Source of the DNA: Myxococcales bacterium
GTDB lineage: Bacteria > Myxococcota_A > Bradymonadia > Bradymonadales > Bradymonadaceae
Direction: 5' to 3'
Assembly: GCA_007120035.1 (NCBI GenBank)
Contig: SKON01000169.1
Location: forward strand, 1-39,088
DNA length: 39,088 nucleotides
In this document: piece after piece, positions 6,693 to 15,082 of the stretch
Layout of the letters: each line of letters starts with the position of its first letter
How positions within the stretch are numbered: the stretch's first letter is position 1
Notes under the pieces: generated by a model
What the model was told of the DNA's origin: nothing
Seen by the model: only the letters and a program-made list of their open reading frames with translations
Database searches by the model: none
Program-made: the position numbers and the translations under genes

Positions 6693-8690
6693 TTGGTGTC
6701 CAGAGTTGGCGTCGACACGGGGGGGACCTTCACGGATGTCGTCAAGCAACGAGAAGATGGGAGCTTGGAGGTGTTCAAGCTCCTGTCGACACCGGAGGAC
6801 CCCTCCCGAGCGATCGGGGAAGGGGTCCTTTCGGTTGTGGGCGATGGTGAGGTCTGCGGGGAGGTGATCCATGGGACGACGGTGGCGACGAACGCCCTCT
6901 TAGAGCGGCGGGGGGCGAAGGTAGCGTTGGTGACCACGGCGGGGTTTGAGGACCTCCTGGTGTTGGCCCGGCAGACCCGGCCGGAGCTCTATGCGTTGCG
7001 GGTGGAGGTGGCCGAGCCCCTGGTGGAGCGGGCGTTGTGTTTCGGGGTGCGGGAGCGAGTGGGCTACGATGGTGGGGTCCGGGTGCCCCTGTCGGAGGAA
7101 GAGGTGCAACGGGTGGTGGAAGAGGTGGCCCGGTCGGGGGCTGATGCGGTGGTGATCTGTCTCTTACACAGCTACGCGAATGGGGACCATGAGGAGCGGC
7201 TCGCCGCGGCGTTTCGGGGGCGCCCTGAGGGGTGGCATGTGACGGCGAGCAGGGAGGTGACGGCGACATTCCGGGAGTATGAGCGGGCGTCGACGGCGGC
7301 GATCAACGGGTATGTGGGACCTGTGATGGCCCGGTATTTTGAGCGGTTACAGGAGCGCCTGAAGGAGGTGCCTCGCATAGAAGTGCTGCAGTCTCATGGG
7401 GGGCGAGGAACGCTGAAGGAGGTGGCGGCGCTGCCGGTTCATACGGCGTTGTCGGGGCCGGCCGGGGGTGTGGTGGGGGCGTTAAAGTCGGCGGAGGAGG
7501 CCGGGTTTTCCCGGGTGATCACCTTCGACATGGGCGGGACGTCCACGGACGTGAGCCTGGCGGAAGGGGAGCCGACGCTGACCCGGAGTGCCAAGATCGG
7601 GGGGCTGCCGTTGCAGGTGCCCGTGGTGGATCTCTTCACCGTGGGGGCCGGAGGGGGCTCGGAGGCGTACCGGGATGCCGGGGGAGCGTTGAAGGTGGGG
7701 CCACGGAGCGCCGGGGCCGAACCGGGCCCTGTGGCCTACGGTCGAGGGGGAGCGGTTCCGACCGTGACGGACGCTCATGTGGTGCTGGGGACGCTGGTGG
7801 CGGATCGGTTCCTGGGAGGGGAGATGACCCTGGACGAGGAGGGGGCCCGGGAGGCCGTAGAGGAGCTCGCGGCGTCACTGGGGATGAGCTGGCGAGCCCT
7901 GGCGAGGGGGATCCTGGACGTGGCCGACGCGGCGATGGCCCGGGCGATCAAGGTGGTGTCCCTGGAGCGAGGGTACGATCCCCGGGAGTATGCGCTGGTG
8001 GCGTTCGGCGGAGCCGGGGGGTTGCATGGTTGTCGGTTGGCGGAGCAGCTGGAGATGTCAACGGTGATCGTGCCGCGGGCGCCGGGGGTGTTGAGCGCCA
8101 TGGGGATGATCCGGGCGCCGGGGCGGCGATTGATGGAGCAGACCCTCTTGCAGAGGCTGGAGGAGTGCCTGGAGGAGTCGGAGGCGCTGAGGGAGCGGCT
8201 GAAGCGGTGGGAAGAGGAGGCCGGGGCGGCGTTGGGTGAGGCGCCGACCCTGCGTTGGACGGCGGGGTTGCGGTATGTGGGGCAGACCCACGCCGTAGAG
8301 GTCGACGTGGATTGGGGGGGGGAGGTCGAGGAGTGGGGCGATCCGCGAGGGGTCTTTGAGGCGGAGCATCAGCGGCTCTTCGGGTATGTGGCGGCCGAGG
8401 TTCCCGTGGAGGTGGTGGACCTGAGGCTGATGGCGAGCGGGGCGCCCCCGGCGTTTCAAAGCCAGAGCTGGACGCTCCGAGGTGGGGGGGAGGAAGAGGT
8501 TCGCCGGATCGATATGGGAGAGGGGCCGCGGGAGACGCCGGTGGTCCCCCGGGAGAGTCTCGAGGAGGGAGAGCGGCGGTCCGGGCCGGCGGTGATCACC
8601 GAGTACAGCGGGACCACCGTGGTGCTGCCAGGATGGATCGCCGAGGTCCGGCGAGGGCACCTGGTGTTGTCACGAGGAGGGGAGGGATGA
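6693..8690 (+). CDS. hyuA: Hydantoinase/5-oxoprolinase family protein, HyuA subunit
   Basis: ATP-binding subunit of a two-part hydantoinase/5-oxoprolinase (ATP-driven opening of a cyclic amide). 665 aa, usual length about 650-700. Sugar-kinase-like nucleotide motifs are present: VGVDTGGTFTDVV at the N-terminus (phosphate 1), GTTVATNALLERRGAK, DMGGTSTDVSL near 280 (phosphate 2) and FGGAGGLHGCRLAEQL near 440 (adenosine). The start is TTG 6693 or GTG 6696, both right after the gdhA stop. The stop overlaps the hyuB start as ATGA, implying translational coupling. Possible substrates are 5-oxoproline, N-methylhydantoin or another hydantoin. The neighbouring glutamate dehydrogenase favours 5-oxoproline, since its product is glutamate; that is context, not proof. 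Confidence 0.88.
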   Translation: MVSRVGVDTGGTFTDVVKQREDGSLEVFKLLSTPEDPSRAIGEGVLSVVGDGEVCGEVIHGTTVATNALLERRGAKVALVTTAGFEDLLVLARQTRPELYALRVEVAEPLVERALCFGVRERVGYDGGVRVPLSEEEVQRVVEEVARSGADAVVICLLHSYANGDHEERLAAAFRGRPEGWHVTASREVTATFREYERASTAAINGYVGPVMARYFERLQERLKEVPRIEVLQSHGGRGTLKEVAALPVHTALSGPAGGVVGALKSAEEAGFSRVITFDMGGTSTDVSLAEGEPTLTRSAKIGGLPLQVPVVDLFTVGAGGGSEAYRDAGGALKVGPRSAGAEPGPVAYGRGGAVPTVTDAHVVLGTLVADRFLGGEMTLDEEGAREAVEELAASLGMSWRALARGILDVADAAMARAIKVVSLERGYDPREYALVAFGGAGGLHGCRLAEQLEMSTVIVPRAPGVLSAMGMIRAPGRRLMEQTLLQRLEECLEESEALRERLKRWEEEAGAALGEAPTLRWTAGLRYVGQTHAVEVDVDWGGEVEEWGDPRGVFEAEHQRLFGYVAAEVPVEVVDLRLMASGAPPAFQSQSWTLRGGGEEEVRRIDMGEGPRETPVVPRESLEEGERRSGPAVITEYSGTTVVLPGWIAEVRRGHLVLSRGGEG

Positions 8691-10225
8691 ACGCGGCGGA
8701 GCTGGAGATCTATCGGCACCTCTTCGCGTCCATCGCCGAAGAGATGGGCGTGATCCTGATGCGGGCATCGTACTCGCCGAACATCAAAGAGCGTCGGGAC
8801 TACTCGTGCGCGATCTTTGATGGGGAGGGGGAGATGGTGGCCCAGGCGGCGCATATCCCGGTGCACCTGGGGTCGACCCCGATGAGCGTGGCGGCGGCGA
8901 TGGAGACCGTGGAGATGCGGCCCGGGGATCATGTGGTGTTGAACGATCCCTTTCAGGGGGGGACGCACCTGCCGGATATCACGTTCGTGTCGCCTCTCTT
9001 CGATGAGGAGGGGCGGTTGATCTTCGTGGTGGCCAACCGGGCCCACCACGCCGACGTGGGGGGGAAGACGCCGGGGAGCCTGTCGCTGGTGGAGTCCGTG
9101 GAGGACGAGGGGATCTGTCTGGGGCCGCAGCGGTTCACCGACGAGGTGGAGGGGGCGATCCTGATGGCGAGTCGGACTCCCGAGGAGCGCCGGGGGGATC
9201 TGAGAGCGCAGGTGGCGGCGAACCGACGAGGGCTGATGCGTCTGCAGGGGGAGTGGGAGAAGCGGGGGGCGATTCTCTTGGAGGCGGCCCGGGGGCTGCA
9301 GGCCCACAGCGAGGAGTTCATGGGTGAGGTGTTGAGGGAGATCCCCGACGGGACGTGGAGCTTTCAGGACGAGTTGGAGGGCGACGGGCTGGGGTCGGGG
9401 CCGATCGAGATCGCAGCGGAGGTGGAGATCCGGGGAGCCCGGGCCCGGGTGGACTTCTCGGGGAGCGCCGGACAGGTGGCGGGCCCGGTGAACGTGCCGA
9501 AGGCGGTGACGCTGTCGGCGACGCTCTACGCGTTTCGATGTCTGGCCGACAGGTCGTTGCCCACGAACGGTGGGTATATGCGGTGCGTGGAGGTCGTGAC
9601 GCGGCCGGGCACGGTGGTGGATGCGAAGTATCCGGCAGCGGTGGCGTTGGGGAACGTGGAGACAAGTCAGCGGATCACCGACGTGGTGCTGGGGGCGCTC
9701 TCGCAGGCGGTGCCGGAGAGGATCCCGGCGGCGTCCTGTGGGACGATGAACAACCTGACCATCGGTGGGTTGGATCCGCGAAGGGGCAGCGAGTTTGCCT
9801 ACTATGAGACTATCGCCGGGGGGAGCGGGGCCGGTCCGGGGTTTGATGGGGCGTCGGCGGTCCATACGCATATGACGAACACTCTGAACACCCCGGTGGA
9901 GGCGTTGGAGCACGCCTATCCGTTTCGGGTGGAGGCCTATCGAGTGCGGCGGGGATCTGGCGGGGACGGGAAGTTTCGGGGGGGCGATGGGGTGGTTCGG
10001 GAGTACGGTTTTGACGGACCGGTGACGGTGGGGGTGATGACGGAGCGGCGGCAGACCCGGCCCTATGGTCTGGCCGGTGGCGAGCCGGGACAAGCCGGGG
10101 AGAATCGGGTGATCCGGGCCGATGGCGCCGAGGAGGTGTTGGCGCCGAAGCGGGAGGTGGAGCTGAAGGCGGGAGACCGGCTGGTGATCGAGACCCCGGG
10201 CGGGGGCGGGTTCGGTCAGAAGTGA
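8687..10225 (+). CDS. hyuB: Hydantoinase/5-oxoprolinase family protein, HyuB subunit
   Basis: Partner subunit of HyuA, 512 aa. Recognised by the HyuB N-terminus LEIYRHLFASIAEEMGVILMRASYSPNIKERRDYSCAIFD, the block NDPFQGGTHLPDITFVSPLF, and ANRAHHADVGGKTPGS, whose His/Asp residues are typical of the family's metal site. C-terminal family blocks AGGSGAGPGFDGASAVHTHMTN and TPGGGGFGQ are also present; the latter is the usual HyuB ending. Start is ATG 8687, overlapping the hyuA stop, with GGAGGGG just upstream; an earlier in-frame ATG lies inside hyuA and lacks family sequence. The end overlaps the convergent gene at 10216 by 10 bp. Confidence 0.9.
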   Translation: MNAAELEIYRHLFASIAEEMGVILMRASYSPNIKERRDYSCAIFDGEGEMVAQAAHIPVHLGSTPMSVAAAMETVEMRPGDHVVLNDPFQGGTHLPDITFVSPLFDEEGRLIFVVANRAHHADVGGKTPGSLSLVESVEDEGICLGPQRFTDEVEGAILMASRTPEERRGDLRAQVAANRRGLMRLQGEWEKRGAILLEAARGLQAHSEEFMGEVLREIPDGTWSFQDELEGDGLGSGPIEIAAEVEIRGARARVDFSGSAGQVAGPVNVPKAVTLSATLYAFRCLADRSLPTNGGYMRCVEVVTRPGTVVDAKYPAAVALGNVETSQRITDVVLGALSQAVPERIPAASCGTMNNLTIGGLDPRRGSEFAYYETIAGGSGAGPGFDGASAVHTHMTNTLNTPVEALEHAYPFRVEAYRVRRGSGGDGKFRGGDGVVREYGFDGPVTVGVMTERRQTRPYGLAGGEPGQAGENRVIRADGAEEVLAPKREVELKAGDRLVIETPGGGGFGQK

Positions 10226-11229
10226 AGCTCTACGCCCAGGTATTGGGCGCCGACCTGAGGGCGAAGCCGTAGGCGGGCCGACTCATCGTCGGGCGCGTCG
10301 TTGAGGTCGTTGGTGCCGGCGGAGAAGAGGAGGGCGCCTGCCAGGAGGCCCGTGGCGCCGGCGACGGTGGTGACGGTGCCCCAGAAGCGGAGATCGTTGG
10401 CTCGATCCAGATGCTCTCGGCGCCGGTCGTGGTAGTCGTCGAGATCTTGAAAGTGGTCTTCGAGCTCTCGGGCCGCTCTGGTGTCCTGGCTGGCGAGGAC
10501 CAGGAGAGTGATACCCGTAGCGGTGACGGGGACGCTGGAGATCATGGTCCAGGCGCCGGCCCGGCGCAATCGGCGGTCGCTGATGTCGAAGGTGGAGGAC
10601 TCGTGGATGAGGTCTCCGTGGTACGCCTCTTGGCGGCCCCGTCGGACGGTGACGTCCCTGGTAATGGGGTGATAGTCGTCTCGGTCTACCCGGAGGCGAT
10701 AGGTCCCTTCCCGGAGAATGTGCTCCGAAGGGGTGGGGCCCAGGTCGTACCACGAGCCGTTGTCCAAGAGCATATAGGTGGTGGCTCCCGGGGGAGAGGT
10801 GGTGAGGTGGAGGCTGCCGCTCTCGTCTTCGATGGCCTGGTCCAGCTCGTTGATACGTTGGCGGATGCGGGCGGCGGCGGGGGTGTCGTCTTCGGCGCGA
10901 AGAAACGCCTGGTACTCGCGGCGAGCGGCCTCGTAGAGGCCGAGTTCGTGAAGGGCCCGGCCGATGACGGCCCGGAGATCGGCGTTGGGGCGGATCTCGT
11001 AGGCGGCAAGGTAGTGGGTCAGGGCCCAGTCGTAGCGCTGTGCTTCGAAGCACTGCAGGCCGTAGATGGTGAGCTGGCGAGCGCTGTCAGCATCCCGGCT
11101 GGGGATGGCGGTGACACAGGACGGGGTATCGGCGTGGGCCAAAGGGGTCCAGAGGAAGGACAGAGCCAGGAGGGTGGACCAGAGGCCAGGGTGCTTGAAA
11201 TGACGAGTGGAGAAGGAGAGCAAGGCCAT
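10216..11229 (-). CDS. Exported TPR/PEGA-domain protein
   Basis: 337 aa from ATG 11229. A signal peptide is plausible: a basic start, then WSTLLALSFLWTPLAHA, with cleavage after AHA (about residue 33). Residues 35-130 form helical repeats of TPR type (SARQLTIYGLQCFEAQRYDWALTHYLAAYEIRP, then GRALHELGLYEAARREYQAFL). Next comes a PEGA-like beta domain, GSLHLTTSPPGATTYML through GTYRLRVDRDDY, a surface-layer-associated domain that often binds cell wall. The C-terminal third has two hydrophobic helices (AWTMISSVPVTATGITLLVLA and VTTVAGATGLLAGALLF). An upstream in-frame start exists but its extension lacks a signal peptide. This architecture is common in Myxococcota, often beside Ser/Thr kinases; here one lies divergently upstream. 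Function unknown. Confidence 0.8.
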   Translation of the reverse strand: MALLSFSTRHFKHPGLWSTLLALSFLWTPLAHADTPSCVTAIPSRDADSARQLTIYGLQCFEAQRYDWALTHYLAAYEIRPNADLRAVIGRALHELGLYEAARREYQAFLRAEDDTPAAARIRQRINELDQAIEDESGSLHLTTSPPGATTYMLLDNGSWYDLGPTPSEHILREGTYRLRVDRDDYHPITRDVTVRRGRQEAYHGDLIHESSTFDISDRRLRRAGAWTMISSVPVTATGITLLVLASQDTRAARELEDHFQDLDDYHDRRREHLDRANDLRFWGTVTTVAGATGLLAGALLFSAGTNDLNDAPDDESARLRLRPQVGAQYLGVELHF

Positions 11230-11306
11230 CACGGCGATCCGGTTGCGAGATACCCGTGGGCGGCAGTTTACGTTTGTTTGCGAGGGGGCACAACCCCGTA
11301 GCGCGA

Positions 11307-11335
11307 TTGCTACCCACAAGCGCATGGCCTATAGT
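11307..11335 (+). promoter_or_regulatory. Putative promoter of the Ser/Thr kinase gene
   Basis: TTGCTA (11307-11312, four of six) and TATAGT (11330-11335, five of six) with exactly 17 bp between them. Transcription would begin near 11342. The ATG at 11324 lies inside this promoter and could not be used by such a transcript, which favours the later GTG at 11411. Confidence 0.5.
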
Positions 11336-11410
11336 AAAGAGGCGCTGAAAGGCGCTCCATTCCCCGAACGGTTCCGTTCCGCAGCATACTTTTTCGAGTT
11401 CGAGACAAGA

Positions 11411-12979
11411 GTGGTCGAGGCGAAGGCACACGGGTCCGGGGGAGCAGAAAAAGAGAAGATCTGCTGGCAGTGCGGCCGGACCTTCCAGACGAATCTGGAC
11501 GTGTGCCCCGACGACGGAGCCCGGTTGATCGAGATGGGGGTGGAGGACCGGGAAGACCCCTTGGTGGGGACCGTCTTCGACGGGCGGTTTCGGATCTACA
11601 AGAAGCTCGGGGAAGGGGGGATGGGGTCGGTGTACAGCGCCCGGCGGCTGGACTTCGAGACCGAAGTGGCCCTGAAGCTGTTGAAGTCGGACTTCGCCCG
11701 AGATGAGGGGATCCGAAAGCGATTCATGTATGAGGCCCGGGTGATCTCGAATTTGAAGCACCCCCACGCGGTGCGGCTTCATGACTTCGGCCAGACCGCC
11801 GACGGCCATGTGTACATGGTGATGGAGCTGCTCCACGGGGAGAGCCTGGCGGATCGGTTGGCATACCGGTTCGTGACGTACCGGGAGGTCTTCGAGATCA
11901 TGCCGCCGATCTGCGGGGTCCTGGGGGAAGCGCACACCCGGGACGTGATCCACAGGGACTTGAAGCCGGAGAACATCTTCTTGTTGAAGGTGGAGGGGAA
12001 CCGGGAGTTTCCGAAGCTCTTGGACTTTGGGATCGCCAAGCATAATCGGGCGGAGACCATGACCCAGTCGGGGACCCTGTGGGGGACGCCGGCGTACATG
12101 AGCCCGGAGCAGGCCCGAGGGGATAAGGTAGGAGCCCCGGCGGATATCTACGCCGTGGGGATCATGGTTTACGAGTTGATCAGCGGGAACCTGCCGTTTC
12201 ACGCGTCGACCCAGATGGGGTTTGCGGTGAAGCACCTGAACGAGCCTGCCCGGCCCTTGTCGTCGATCCCGGGGCTGGAGAGCGTCCCCGATGAACTCGA
12301 CCACTTCGTGCTGGCCATGTTGTCGAAGCGTGCGGAAGACCGTCCGTCGTCGATGGAGGAGGTGGCCTCGACGCTGGAGCGGATCTGTGAAGAGTGCTTC
12401 GACGATGAGCTCTTGGACTCCGTGCCGGCCGAAGAGGTGGATCCCATCGGGCTGCAGCGGTGGATCGAAGAGGCGCCGGATATCTCGCAGACCTTCCCGG
12501 CGGCTGATAGCCGAGAGGTCGACGCCTATGGGGCGACGAGAGAGTCGCAGGTCGATGGCGAGGTGATCGAGGCCAGCCGGCCCACGGAGATGGGGGCCGT
12601 GGCGGGTGCTCCTGTGGCGGTGGCGTCGCCGGGACCCCCGACGTGGGTGAAGGTTGGCGGGGGAGTGGTGGCGCTGGTGGTGGTGCTGGCGTTGGCGGCG
12701 TTGATGATCAGTCCGTCGGAGGAAGACATGGAGGAGGTCGCTGAGGCGCTGGCGGCGGGGGATCCGATGCCGGCGGAGTCGGCGGTGAGCGCCGCGACGA
12801 TTCACGCCGCCCACGTGGTGATAGAGGCCCGGCGACTGACCGATGAGATGGTCGGCGAGGAGGCTCCTGAGGAGGCGATGGACCTCCTGCAAGAGGAGGC
12901 GGCCGAGGCGGCGCCGGTCTCAGGGGACGACGAAGAAGAGGACGAGGAGTTGCGCGAGGCCCTCCGGGAGACCTTCTGA
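11411..12979 (+). CDS. Membrane-anchored eukaryotic-like Ser/Thr protein kinase
   Basis: 522 aa from GTG 11411 (551 aa if ATG 11324 is used). The N-terminus carries a small zinc ribbon, CWQCGR then CPDDG, often seen before such kinases in Myxococcota. The kinase domain is complete: Gly-rich loop LGEGGMGSVYSA, VALKLLK with the ATP Lys, catalytic loop HRDLKPENIFLL, DFGIAK, and GTPAYMSPEQARG with the activation and APE-type segment. All catalytic residues are present, so it should be active. After a linker, a hydrophobic helix (VGGGVVALVVVLALAALMI) anchors it, and an acidic helical C-terminal domain lies on the far side. Substrates unknown; the nearby PEGA protein is a candidate by position only. 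The methyltransferase gene begins directly at its stop. Confidence 0.9.
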   Translation: MVEAKAHGSGGAEKEKICWQCGRTFQTNLDVCPDDGARLIEMGVEDREDPLVGTVFDGRFRIYKKLGEGGMGSVYSARRLDFETEVALKLLKSDFARDEGIRKRFMYEARVISNLKHPHAVRLHDFGQTADGHVYMVMELLHGESLADRLAYRFVTYREVFEIMPPICGVLGEAHTRDVIHRDLKPENIFLLKVEGNREFPKLLDFGIAKHNRAETMTQSGTLWGTPAYMSPEQARGDKVGAPADIYAVGIMVYELISGNLPFHASTQMGFAVKHLNEPARPLSSIPGLESVPDELDHFVLAMLSKRAEDRPSSMEEVASTLERICEECFDDELLDSVPAEEVDPIGLQRWIEEAPDISQTFPAADSREVDAYGATRESQVDGEVIEASRPTEMGAVAGAPVAVASPGPPTWVKVGGGVVALVVVLALAALMISPSEEDMEEVAEALAAGDPMPAESAVSAATIHAAHVVIEARRLTDEMVGEEAPEEAMDLLQEEAAEAAPVSGDDEEEDEELREALRETF

Positions 12980-14269
12980 GTGGGGCGTGTCGAGGAAGTG
13001 AGGGTGGAGGGGCTGGCCAATGGCGGCGACGCCCTGGGGACGTTGCGGTCCGGGAAGGTGGTGTTCATTCCTCGCGGTGTACCCGGGGATTTGTTGAGGG
13101 TTCGTCTGACCCGGGAGAAGAAGCGGTGGGCCCGGGGGGAGATCCTGGAGGTGGTGGAGGCGTCGGAGCACCGACGGGAGGCCCGATGTGAGGCGTTTCG
13201 GCGTGGCTGTGGCGGGTGTGACTTCTGGCATTTCGACTATGAGAGAGAGCTGGCCTGGAAGTCCGAGGCGGCTCGGGAGGCGATGGAGCGGATCTCGGGG
13301 GTGGAGTTTCCGGCGCCCCGGGTCGTGGGGGCTTCGCCGGTGGAGGGGTCGCGGAGTCGATCAACGTTCCACCAGCGCCGGCGGGATCAGGTGGTTCAGG
13401 TGGGGTTTTTTGAGGCTGGGAGTCATCGGGTAGTGGGTGTCGATGCGTGCCCCATGGCGGCGGAGGAGATCAATCGGGGCCTCTCGGAGGTGCGGGAGGG
13501 GCTCGCGCTTCTTGGGAAGGCTGAGATCCGGGTGGAGACCGCCGGCGGTGGGCAGGTGGTGATGGTGGTGGACGCGCCGGGAGGTCGGATCGGTGCGGCG
13601 CGAGCCGCGGTGGAGCGGGCGGTGGCTCGAAGCGAGACGGTGAAGGGGGTGGTGGTTCGCGGCAGTGGCGAGTCGTTTCGAGTGGGGGAGCTCGGGGTGG
13701 AGGCTGGCGAGGTGTTGGCTGCGCCGCCGGTGGAGGGGGCTCGGATGGAGCCGGGGGGATTTCGACAGGCCCATCGTGGCCTGAACGGTCGGCTCGTGGC
13801 GATGGTGAGAGACGCCGTTGGCGAGCGATGGGACCGGTCCCGTGTGGTGGAGGGGTTTTGCGGGGCCGGGAACTTCTCGTTCGCGTTGGCTCCGGTCGTC
13901 TCGGAGTTGGTGGGGTTGGAGGGGGCGCGGGAGGCTGTGGAGGTGGCCCGGAGGCTCGCTGAAGACGGGGGAGCGGAGCACCTGCACTTCGAGGTGGCGG
14001 ACCTCTTCGAGGCGGGGGCGATCGAGTCCTATCTGCGGGGTGGTGAGGTGGTGGTCCTGGACCCCCCGCGGGCCGGGGCGGTGGAGGTCTGTCGGTCCGT
14101 GGCGGCCAGCGACGTGGTGGGGGTGGTGTACGTGAGCTGCGATCCGGGCTGTCTGGGCCGAGACCTACGGGAGCTCAAGGAGGGGTTCATCGTGGAGAGC
14201 GTGACCTTTGTGGACATGTTCCCCCGGACCTCTCATGTGGAGACCGTGGTGGTCCTCAGTCGTCGGTAG
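12980..14269 (+). CDS. TrmA/RlmC/RlmD-family RNA (uracil-5-)-methyltransferase
   Basis: SAM-dependent C5 methylation of a uridine in rRNA or tRNA, 429 aa. An N-terminal TRAM domain (residues 1-60, RVEGLANGGDALG...) is followed by an iron-sulfur cluster motif with Cys70, Cys77, Cys80 and Cys157 (CEAFRRGCGGC and DACPM). The SAM site is VEGFCGAGNFSFALA; DPPRAG and the nucleophile region VYVSCDPGCLGRDL (catalytic Cys at about 387) follow. The ending MFPRTSHVETVVVL contains the conserved catalytic Glu. The start GTG 12980 overlaps the kinase stop (TGAGTG). The exact target (23S U1939, U747, or tRNA U54) cannot be told from sequence alone. The 3' end overlaps the minus-strand lipoprotein gene by 14 bp. 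Confidence 0.88.
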   Translation: MGRVEEVRVEGLANGGDALGTLRSGKVVFIPRGVPGDLLRVRLTREKKRWARGEILEVVEASEHRREARCEAFRRGCGGCDFWHFDYERELAWKSEAAREAMERISGVEFPAPRVVGASPVEGSRSRSTFHQRRRDQVVQVGFFEAGSHRVVGVDACPMAAEEINRGLSEVREGLALLGKAEIRVETAGGGQVVMVVDAPGGRIGAARAAVERAVARSETVKGVVVRGSGESFRVGELGVEAGEVLAAPPVEGARMEPGGFRQAHRGLNGRLVAMVRDAVGERWDRSRVVEGFCGAGNFSFALAPVVSELVGLEGAREAVEVARRLAEDGGAEHLHFEVADLFEAGAIESYLRGGEVVVLDPPRAGAVEVCRSVAASDVVGVVYVSCDPGCLGRDLRELKEGFIVESVTFVDMFPRTSHVETVVVLSRR

Positions 14270-14513
14270 GTTCGAAGAGCTGGAGGGCCTGGTCGCCGGC
14301 TTCGCGGAGGGCCTGGTCGACGGAATCCGAGGCGGCCTCTACGGCGTCTTCAGTGGCCCGGAAGTGGTCCTGGCGAGCGTCGTGGATCTCCTGGTGGGAA
14401 GAGGCGATCCGGGACTGGGTGGCCTCTTCGTCGACCAGAATCGGGAGGGTGTCGTCGCAGGCGATGAGGAGGAGCGAGGCGGCGACGAGTGAGCTCGTGA
14501 GGAGACGACGCAT
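14256..14513 (-). CDS. Small lipoprotein
   Basis: 85 aa from ATG 14513. MRRLLTSSLVAASLLLIAC is a lipoprotein signal peptide with the lipobox LIAC and lipidated Cys19, followed by DD, which in E. coli would hint at inner-membrane retention. The mature part is a Gln/Glu/Asp/Ala-rich helix (SRIASSHQEIHDARQDHFRATEDAVEAASDSV), probably a coiled coil. The start overlaps the stop of the gene at 14513-14995 as ATGA, so the two are translationally coupled. Family not recognised. The longer frame upstream of this ATG is inside the neighbouring gene and is not credible. Confidence 0.75.
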   Translation of the reverse strand: MRRLLTSSLVAASLLLIACDDTLPILVDEEATQSRIASSHQEIHDARQDHFRATEDAVEAASDSVDQALREAGDQALQLFEPTDD

Positions 14514-14995
14514 CAGGGGAAGATGGCGTCGAGTTCGTCGCGGGGGATCTGCTCGAGGGTCAGGTGATGGATCAGCCGGGTCAGGGGCTCCATCACCTTC
14601 TTGAGGACTGGGAACTCGACCATGTCGTCGCTCCAAAATTGCAGCCCCTGGTGGGTGCCGATGTCCTGGGCGGAGATCCGGAGGTGGATGTTCGTCTCGT
14701 CGTCCCGGCGTCCTCGGCGTGCTGGCGAGGCGGACCAGAAGGGGAACTTCAGGAAGAGGCGGAGAAACTGTCGGTAGTCCTCGTCGGTGAACTGGTAGGT
14801 CCAGAGTTCCACCTCTTCGGGGTCCGTGCGCCAGCTGATGAGCGTCTTTCCGGAGCCGGCGACCTGCATGGTGATGATGCCGAGGTCGTCGTCGTAGCCG
14901 CCGAGCTGACAGAAGAAATGGAGCCCCTGGGTGGTCGACTCTCCGGTGAGCACGGCGTTGAGCCGACGCACGAGAATCTCAATTGGGTCTGACAC
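14513..14995 (-). CDS. Conserved-looking hypothetical cytoplasmic protein
   Basis: 160 aa, no family recognised. No signal peptide or membrane helix. Mixed alpha/beta composition with aromatic-rich segments (GLHFFCQLGGYDDDLGIITMQV, YRQFLRLFLKFPFWSA) and a His/Leu-rich C-terminal helix (LTRLIHHLTLEQIP). Start GTG 14995 has GGAGG 7 nt upstream. It lies downstream of the large barrel protein on the same strand, with its own promoter-like site in the 87-bp gap, and is coupled to the small lipoprotein that follows. Confidence 0.7.
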   Translation of the reverse strand: MSDPIEILVRRLNAVLTGESTTQGLHFFCQLGGYDDDLGIITMQVAGSGKTLISWRTDPEEVELWTYQFTDEDYRQFLRLFLKFPFWSASPARRGRRDDETNIHLRISAQDIGTHQGLQFWSDDMVEFPVLKKVMEPLTRLIHHLTLEQIPRDELDAIFP

Positions 14996-15037
14996 GAGGG
15001 AACCTCCGAGCCGGATGGGGGAATGCCGGTGCGGACA

Positions 15038-15067
15038 CTTGTAGTATCAAGGTTCGAGATCCGTCAA
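15038..15067 (-). promoter_or_regulatory. Putative promoter of the 14995-14256 gene pair
   Basis: On the minus strand, TTGACG (15067-15062, five of six) and TACAAG (15043-15038, four of six) are 18 bp apart in the gap between the barrel-protein gene and the 160-aa gene. Transcription would start near 15031, leaving a leader of about 35 nt. Confidence 0.4.
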
Positions 15068-15082
15068 GCGTCGGGGGTGGGC

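Noticed and set aside
11087..12892. 601-codon minus-strand frame opposite the kinase
   Set aside because: His/Arg/Pro/Leu-rich antisense translation typical of high-GC shadow frames; the plus-strand kinase motifs are unambiguous.
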